Origin: a virus
Virus record (IMG/VR): IMGVR_UViG_3300006165_000019
Location: 1-36,584 of that record
DNA length: 36,584 nucleotides
Strand: one strand, 5' to 3'
Shown: one piece after another, positions 34,113-36,584 of the stretch
Position numbering within the stretch: position 1 is the first letter of the stretch
How the letters are laid out: the number at the start of each line of letters is the position of its first letter
Position numbers and translations under genes: made by a program
Notes under the pieces: model-generated
Databases searched by the model: none
Seen by the model: the letters and a program-made list of their open reading frames with translations, nothing else
What the model was told of the DNA's origin: nothing

Positions 34113-34130
34113 AAGTACCTTATAAGCCAC
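34113..34130 (-). repeat. Left copy of an inverted 12-bp repeat (GTGGCTTATAAG)
   Basis: Read on the - strand this is GTGGCTTATAAGGTACTT. It covers the stop codon of the 83-aa gene. The first 12 bp recur exactly at 35110-35121 on the + strand, so the pair forms an inverted repeat around three genes. Confidence 0.6.
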
Positions 34131-34371
34131 TTGTTATAAAAATGTAATTATCCATAGTGGTTTGAATATGATCTTGATCCTCCTCACCCTCTGGTAAGAT
34201 TTTAAACAATTCTTTCCAACTATAATGGCTGCCATCGACAACAAAGACTGGAGTTCCTACACTACTACACCATATCTCTGTAATCTTATTGCCATTTATA
34301 GTATCACCAACTTCCAGCCAGTCATTAATGCAATTGCTTGAATTCTCAAACTTTGTGATTATCTTACTCAT
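34120..34371 (-). CDS. Hypothetical acidic protein (83 aa)
   Basis: The product begins MSKIITKFENSSNCINDWLE, contains GDTINGNKITEIWCSSVGTP and VFVVDGSHYSWKEL, and is beta-rich and acidic. AGGGG lies 8 nt before the ATG, within the end of the upstream gene. Its stop codon is part of the GTGGCTTATAAG repeat. No family is recognised. Confidence 0.65.
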   Translation of the reverse strand: MSKIITKFENSSNCINDWLEVGDTINGNKITEIWCSSVGTPVFVVDGSHYSWKELFKILPEGEEDQDHIQTTMDNYIFITSGL

Positions 34372-34374
34372 AAT

Positions 34375-34989
34375 TTATACCCCTAACAAATAATTAATAT
34401 GAACTTCTGATACATGATTACCGTCTCGCCACTTTATAGACTTCGTAGCTAAGTTATTACACCACTCATCCCATAACTTCTCAGTACCATGGCGATGACA
34501 TAGAGATATATAACCTTCTATCTTATTACGATTCGCTGTTAAGCCCTTGATAGTCTTAGGGTTTTTAGCAAGTGTGAAAGTCTTAGGGTCTAACTCATAC
34601 ATCTTAATGTTATGAACATCCATACATCCAACTAATCCCATAGTCAATTGACACATGAAGCCAGCCTTCGGAAGTCCTAGACCATCGACACGAAGGAACA
34701 CCTTCATTAAGCTATACGCTTTATCGTCGTTAGTCTTATTACTATTCGCTATAGCTTTTGCTTGAGCATATAACTTATGCTTATTAGAATTCAGATACTT
34801 ATAAGTTTTAGACTTAACACCCCACAAAAACTTAGAATCTATACCATTCTTTCTAACATCGGCCAACTGATTGCCACATGATAACCAATTCTGCTGGATA
34901 CTTACACTAACTAGCATGGCAACATCCATTAGATTATCTGCGGATTGCATAGCATAGTCTTGGCATTGTACTGCATGAATCTTATACAT
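34375..34989 (-). CDS. Helical protein with helix-hairpin-helix-like motif
   Basis: This 204-residue protein has no firm family. Residues 100-129 (RVDGLGLPKAGFMCQLTMG, then GCMDVHNIK) resemble the HhH plus VDxHV segment of the HhH-GPD DNA glycosylases, with D124 in the place of their catalytic Asp. The Lys of the bifunctional enzymes is shifted by one residue, so catalysis is uncertain. The remainder is helical and basic. AGGGATG lies about 8 nt upstream. It is the middle gene of the cassette flanked by inverted repeats. A DNA-binding role is inference. Confidence 0.6.
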   Translation of the reverse strand: MYKIHAVQCQDYAMQSADNLMDVAMLVSVSIQQNWLSCGNQLADVRKNGIDSKFLWGVKSKTYKYLNSNKHKLYAQAKAIANSNKTNDDKAYSLMKVFLRVDGLGLPKAGFMCQLTMGLVGCMDVHNIKMYELDPKTFTLAKNPKTIKGLTANRNKIEGYISLCHRHGTEKLWDEWCNNLATKSIKWRDGNHVSEVHINYLLGV

Positions 34990-34992
34990 AAT

Positions 34993-35088
34993 TTACATCC
35001 CTATTTGTAACATTAATTCAACGAACTGGATGAAGAGCCAGCCACAAGCTATTGTAATTACTATATTTATTATATCGTCTGCTTCCAT
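34993..35088 (-). CDS. Very small membrane peptide (31 aa)
   Basis: The peptide is MEADDIINIVITIACGWLFI followed by QFVELMLQIGM, a single membrane helix with an acidic start. GGAG lies 5 nt upstream of the ATG, and the next gene starts 4 nt beyond the stop. The strong ribosome site supports it, but the short length limits certainty. Confidence 0.5.
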   Translation of the reverse strand: MEADDIINIVITIACGWLFIQFVELMLQIGM

Positions 35089-35109
35089 ATTTGCTCCGCT
35101 GTTTTGGTG

Positions 35110-35183
35110 GTGGCTTATAAGTACCTTTTAAATATTTAAAAGTTCGTAAGAACTTCTTTTAAATATTTTAAAGGAACTTATAA
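35110..35183. repeat. Long imperfect hairpin (69-nt dyad) with right copy of GTGGCTTATAAG
   Basis: Arms 35115-35145 and 35150-35183 are near-perfect complements with a GTAA loop. Each arm runs TTATAAGT-CC-TTT-AAATATTTAAA-AGTTC with few mismatches and a small bulge. Inside are the 16-bp palindrome TTTTAAATATTTAAAA and AAGTTC-GTAA-GAACTT. It fills the gap between the 94-aa gene's stop and the 31-aa gene. It could be a bidirectional terminator, an RNase III-type processing site or a replication structure. Confidence 0.75.
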
Positions 35184-35198
35184 ACCATTATATTAATA

Positions 35199-35483
35199 TT
35201 AATTCCAGTTTATAAATATATCATTACCATCTTCGTCCATTGCAAAGACTGCACCCTGAGAACAATAACCCTGCAAAGCCTCTATAAGACAACCAAATTC
35301 ATCCTTAGCTTCTGATAGACTCATTATGACAGTACCACCACCATAAAAGGACTCAAAACGTATAGACTTAATCACTTCTAACTTCTCTTCATTAGACTCA
35401 CACTCATCTTCGATGGTTAATTCTTGACCTATCTCTGTACCGTATGCTAATTCTAATGTCGCTTCCCCGTTAAATTCTAACAT
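35199..35483 (-). CDS. Hypothetical acidic protein (94 aa)
   Basis: The product begins MLEFNGEATLELAYGTEIGQ, contains TIEDECESNEEKLEVIKSIR and GGGTVIMSLSEAKDEFGCLI, and ends in acidic beta structure. Strong negative charge is typical of early phage proteins that bind host enzymes or mimic DNA, but no specific match is seen. A weak GGGA site precedes the ATG. The long hairpin follows its stop codon. Confidence 0.7.
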   Translation of the reverse strand: MLEFNGEATLELAYGTEIGQELTIEDECESNEEKLEVIKSIRFESFYGGGTVIMSLSEAKDEFGCLIEALQGYCSQGAVFAMDEDGNDIFINWN

Positions 35484-35516
35484 AATCTATATCCCATGTG
35501 TTTAATTTTAAATTAA

Positions 35517-35537
35517 GCCCCACCAAATTGGCAGGGC
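35517..35537 (-). terminator. Symmetrical stem-loop after the first early gene
   Basis: GCCC-CA-CCAA-A-TTGG-CA-GGGC (on the + strand) has two perfectly paired 4-bp blocks separated by a symmetrical 2-nt internal loop. On the - strand it lies 17 nt past the stop at 35555 and is followed by TTAATTT, so a modest intrinsic terminator or attenuator is plausible. Confidence 0.45.
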
Positions 35538-35554
35538 GTTAGATTGAATCTATA

Positions 35555-36058
35555 TTATTTCTTCTGTACCGCTTCAAGGATCATTGCAAGACCAGCTTCA
35601 ATGTCGCCAACCTTAGATTCTAAAGAATCAAACCGCCCTTCGATAGACTCTATTCGAGCATTCATCTTCGATGCTACAGAGTTACTCTGAGTAACTTTAC
35701 GTGGCTTCTTCGGCTCAACCTTAGCAATGAATTCTTCTATCTCAGGTTCAACCTTAGCAGCCTTCGGCTTCGCTGCTTTCTTCGGAGCCTTCGGCTTACT
35801 AGACTTCTTAGCTTGAATAAGATCAGCGAATTGCTTCGGCACTAAATCGTATTCGAAGAATTCTTGAATATCTCCATGAGTCATAAGAGAATCTTGATCA
35901 GCATGGTGCTTATTCAGAATGGCGTTGAACACTTTTGTCAGTCCATATCGTTCCGAAGGAACCGTAGCTTGAATCGCTGCAAAGTGGTTTGCTACAGCCC
36001 AGATTTGCTTCTTCGAAGCTATACGATTGACATCTATATTAGCGAAAGAATTATTCAT
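35555..36058 (-). CDS. First early protein: globular N-terminus, Lys/Pro/Ala linker, C-terminal coiled coil
   Basis: The frame is open to 36205, but the ATG at 36058 (AGGA about 9 nt upstream) is chosen because the upstream part covers the promoter. The 167-residue product has an N-terminal domain (IASKKQIWAVANHFAAIQAT, GDIQEFFEYDLVPKQFADLI), then a basic linker (KPKAPKKAAKPKAAK), then a coiled coil (MNARIESIEGRFDSLESKVG) likely to trimerise. The basic linker suggests DNA or RNA binding. It is the first gene from the leftward promoter, so it may be a takeover or regulatory protein. No family is recognised. Confidence 0.7.
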   Translation of the reverse strand: MNNSFANIDVNRIASKKQIWAVANHFAAIQATVPSERYGLTKVFNAILNKHHADQDSLMTHGDIQEFFEYDLVPKQFADLIQAKKSSKPKAPKKAAKPKAAKVEPEIEEFIAKVEPKKPRKVTQSNSVASKMNARIESIEGRFDSLESKVGDIEAGLAMILEAVQKK

Positions 36059-36110
36059 GTGAAAATTTCCTGTGGTTGAAAACAGCGTCAGTGCCGTTTT
36101 GACGATTTCA

Positions 36111-36139
36111 AAGCTACTGACCTTTTGATCGAATGTCAA
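36111..36139 (-). promoter_or_regulatory. Sigma70-type promoter for the early block
   Basis: On the - strand, a perfect TTGACA (36134-36139), a 17-nt spacer and TAGCTT (36111-36116) lie about 50 nt upstream of the first early gene. The -10 is weak (3 of 6), so help from an activator or from the nearby dyads is possible. Confidence 0.55.
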
Positions 36140-36176
36140 CAACTTTATGTGCGTGATTAATCCCGTAGGCATTATG

Positions 36177-36192
36177 CACGTGTTAACACATG
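36177..36192. promoter_or_regulatory. 16-bp near-perfect palindrome (operator-like)
   Basis: CACGTGTTAACACATG is a palindrome with one mismatched pair, located about 40 bp upstream of the -35 at 36134-36139. The size and place fit a binding site for a dimeric transcription factor. Confidence 0.4.
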
Positions 36193-36287
36193 ATAAAGCC
36201 AGCAAGCCGATTTTTCAGGTCGAGGAGCTTTAGGGGCGCATTGTAAGATAAGTTATCTCTCAATGTGTGTACGAGGCAAACGACCAT
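36183..36287 (-). CDS. Possible leader peptide (34 aa)
   Basis: An ATG at 36287 has AAGGAG 4 nt upstream, and the frame runs MVVCLVHTLRDNLSYNAPLK followed by LLDLKNRLAGFIMC. It spans one of the dyads and ends in the 16-bp palindrome. The strong ribosome site is the only support; it may well be chance. Confidence 0.2.
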   Translation of the reverse strand: MVVCLVHTLRDNLSYNAPLKLLDLKNRLAGFIMC

Positions 36288-36319
36288 CGATCTCCTTGAA
36301 AAGATAAGTTATCTTTCAA
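36239..36319. promoter_or_regulatory. Two related 24-27-bp dyads, centres 56 bp apart
   Basis: Copy 1 (36239-36265) is CATTG-TA-AGATAA-G-TTATCT-CT-CAATG, symmetrical except for one 2-nt pair. Copy 2 (36296-36319) is TTGAAAAGATAA-G-TTATCTTTCAA. Both share the core AAGATAAGTTATCT. They lie upstream of the early promoter and resemble operators or origin iterons. Confidence 0.6.
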
Positions 36320-36354
36320 CACGCACAAGGAAAGCGATAAATCTATTCGCACGT

Positions 36355-36367
36355 TTCCCTTCGGGAA
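36355..36367. other. Small hairpin TTCCC-TTC-GGGAA
   Basis: A 5-bp inverted repeat with a CUUCGG-type loop lies in the non-coding right end. There is no T run on either side. It could be a processing or pausing hairpin. Confidence 0.3.
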
Positions 36368-36584
36368 TTGCTTTAAAGTCTACGAAGTAGATAAACTAAT
36401 AGTAGGTTTAATCTATAGATTAATATATACTGTAAGTCGTTGAATGCTATGAAGTCTTTGAAGTAGAATCTATTGATTCTAGGAAGTCTCTAAAGGTTCT
36501 GTAGCTGGCAACTAGATTTAAGAGACTTGAAAGATCTCGAAGTCTTTAAAGATCTGCGGGTGTGTGTACAGATCTTCATAGATC
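36368..36584. repeat. Non-coding right end rich in short direct and inverted repeats
   Basis: No gene is visible. GAAGTCT is repeated near 36451, 36482 and 36540 (with AAAGTCT near 36375). AGATCT occurs three times. There are palindromes TAATCTATAGATTA and TAGAATC-TATT-GATTCTA (36464-36481), and an inverted pair AAGTCTCT-AAA / TTTAAGAGACTT. Dense short repeats of this kind are found near termini or origins of T7-like genomes. Confidence 0.5.

Noticed and set aside
35115-35183. Protelomerase-type telomere palindrome
   Set aside because: The arms are imperfect, and no protelomerase or linear-plasmid gene is present; an RNA hairpin is simpler.
36059-36205. N-terminal extension of the first early protein
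   Set aside because: It would cover the sigma70-type promoter and part of its leader; the ATG at 36058 has a proper ribosome site.
36490-36577. 29-aa basic peptide on the - strand at the right edge
   Set aside because: No ribosome site and made of the short repeats of the non-coding region.
1-36584. tRNA genes, CRISPR arrays, integrase or attachment sites
   Set aside because: None could be seen on either strand while reading; no cloverleaf, regular spacer array or recombinase motif was found.

Overview
The window is part of the genome of a lytic, T7-like podovirus, AT-rich by eye and very probably marine. The evidence is a T7-type replication set (family A DNA polymerase, zinc-finger primase-helicase, gp2.5-like SSB, endonuclease I), a run of very large internal-virion-like proteins, and a B12-dependent class II ribonucleotide reductase, a gene typical of marine podoviruses. 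No integrase, repressor, tRNA, CRISPR array or insertion sequence was seen. Terminase, portal, capsid, tail-tube, RNA polymerase and a stand-alone endolysin are absent, so the window is not the whole genome. Nothing here identifies the host beyond a Gram-negative guess from the two lipoprotein signal peptides.

Layout: two convergent blocks meet tail to tail at about 21.34 kb. Left block (+ strand, 1-21348) holds late genes: the 3' part of a tail-fibre gene with YadA-like repeats and an S74 self-cleaving chaperone; a small acidic protein; a holin-like peptide; a 1487-aa protein with an uninterrupted 418-residue run of 11-residue repeats; a Gly/Ala-rich protein; a 206-aa protein; 630-aa and 1799-aa ejection-type proteins (the latter with an ART-like domain and a shortened lytic transglycosylase domain); a small beta protein; a beta-helix spike; an 88-aa protein; a 3TM holin-like gene with an apparent lipoprotein (o-spanin-like) gene nested in its +1 frame; and four small Lys-rich proteins.

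Right block (- strand, 36058 down to 21338) holds early and replication genes. From right to left these are short unknown early genes, a DUF932 protein, several peptides of 31-60 aa, MazG, a Val/Glu/Pro-repeat lipoprotein, SSB, primase-helicase, DNA polymerase, endonuclease VII, a RecB-like exonuclease, endonuclease I, a DUF3310 protein and the class II RNR. Most genes overlap by 1-20 nt (often ATGA), so translational coupling is pervasive. Nine genes too short for routine gene finders were found by reading the gaps; a further nested ORF and one doubtful leader peptide are also listed.

Regulation: sigma70-like promoters facing left lie at 36111-36139 and 34014-34041, suggesting host RNA polymerase drives the early block. 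The 526-nt non-coding right end holds two related 24-27-bp dyads 56 bp apart, a 16-bp near-palindrome and many short repeats. A three-gene cassette at 34120-35088 is flanked by an inverted 12-bp repeat, one copy of which borders a 69-nt hairpin.

Functionally, the right block recycles host DNA (nucleases), makes dNTPs (RNR, MazG) and replicates the phage. The left block builds the adsorption and ejection apparatus and part of the lysis machinery.
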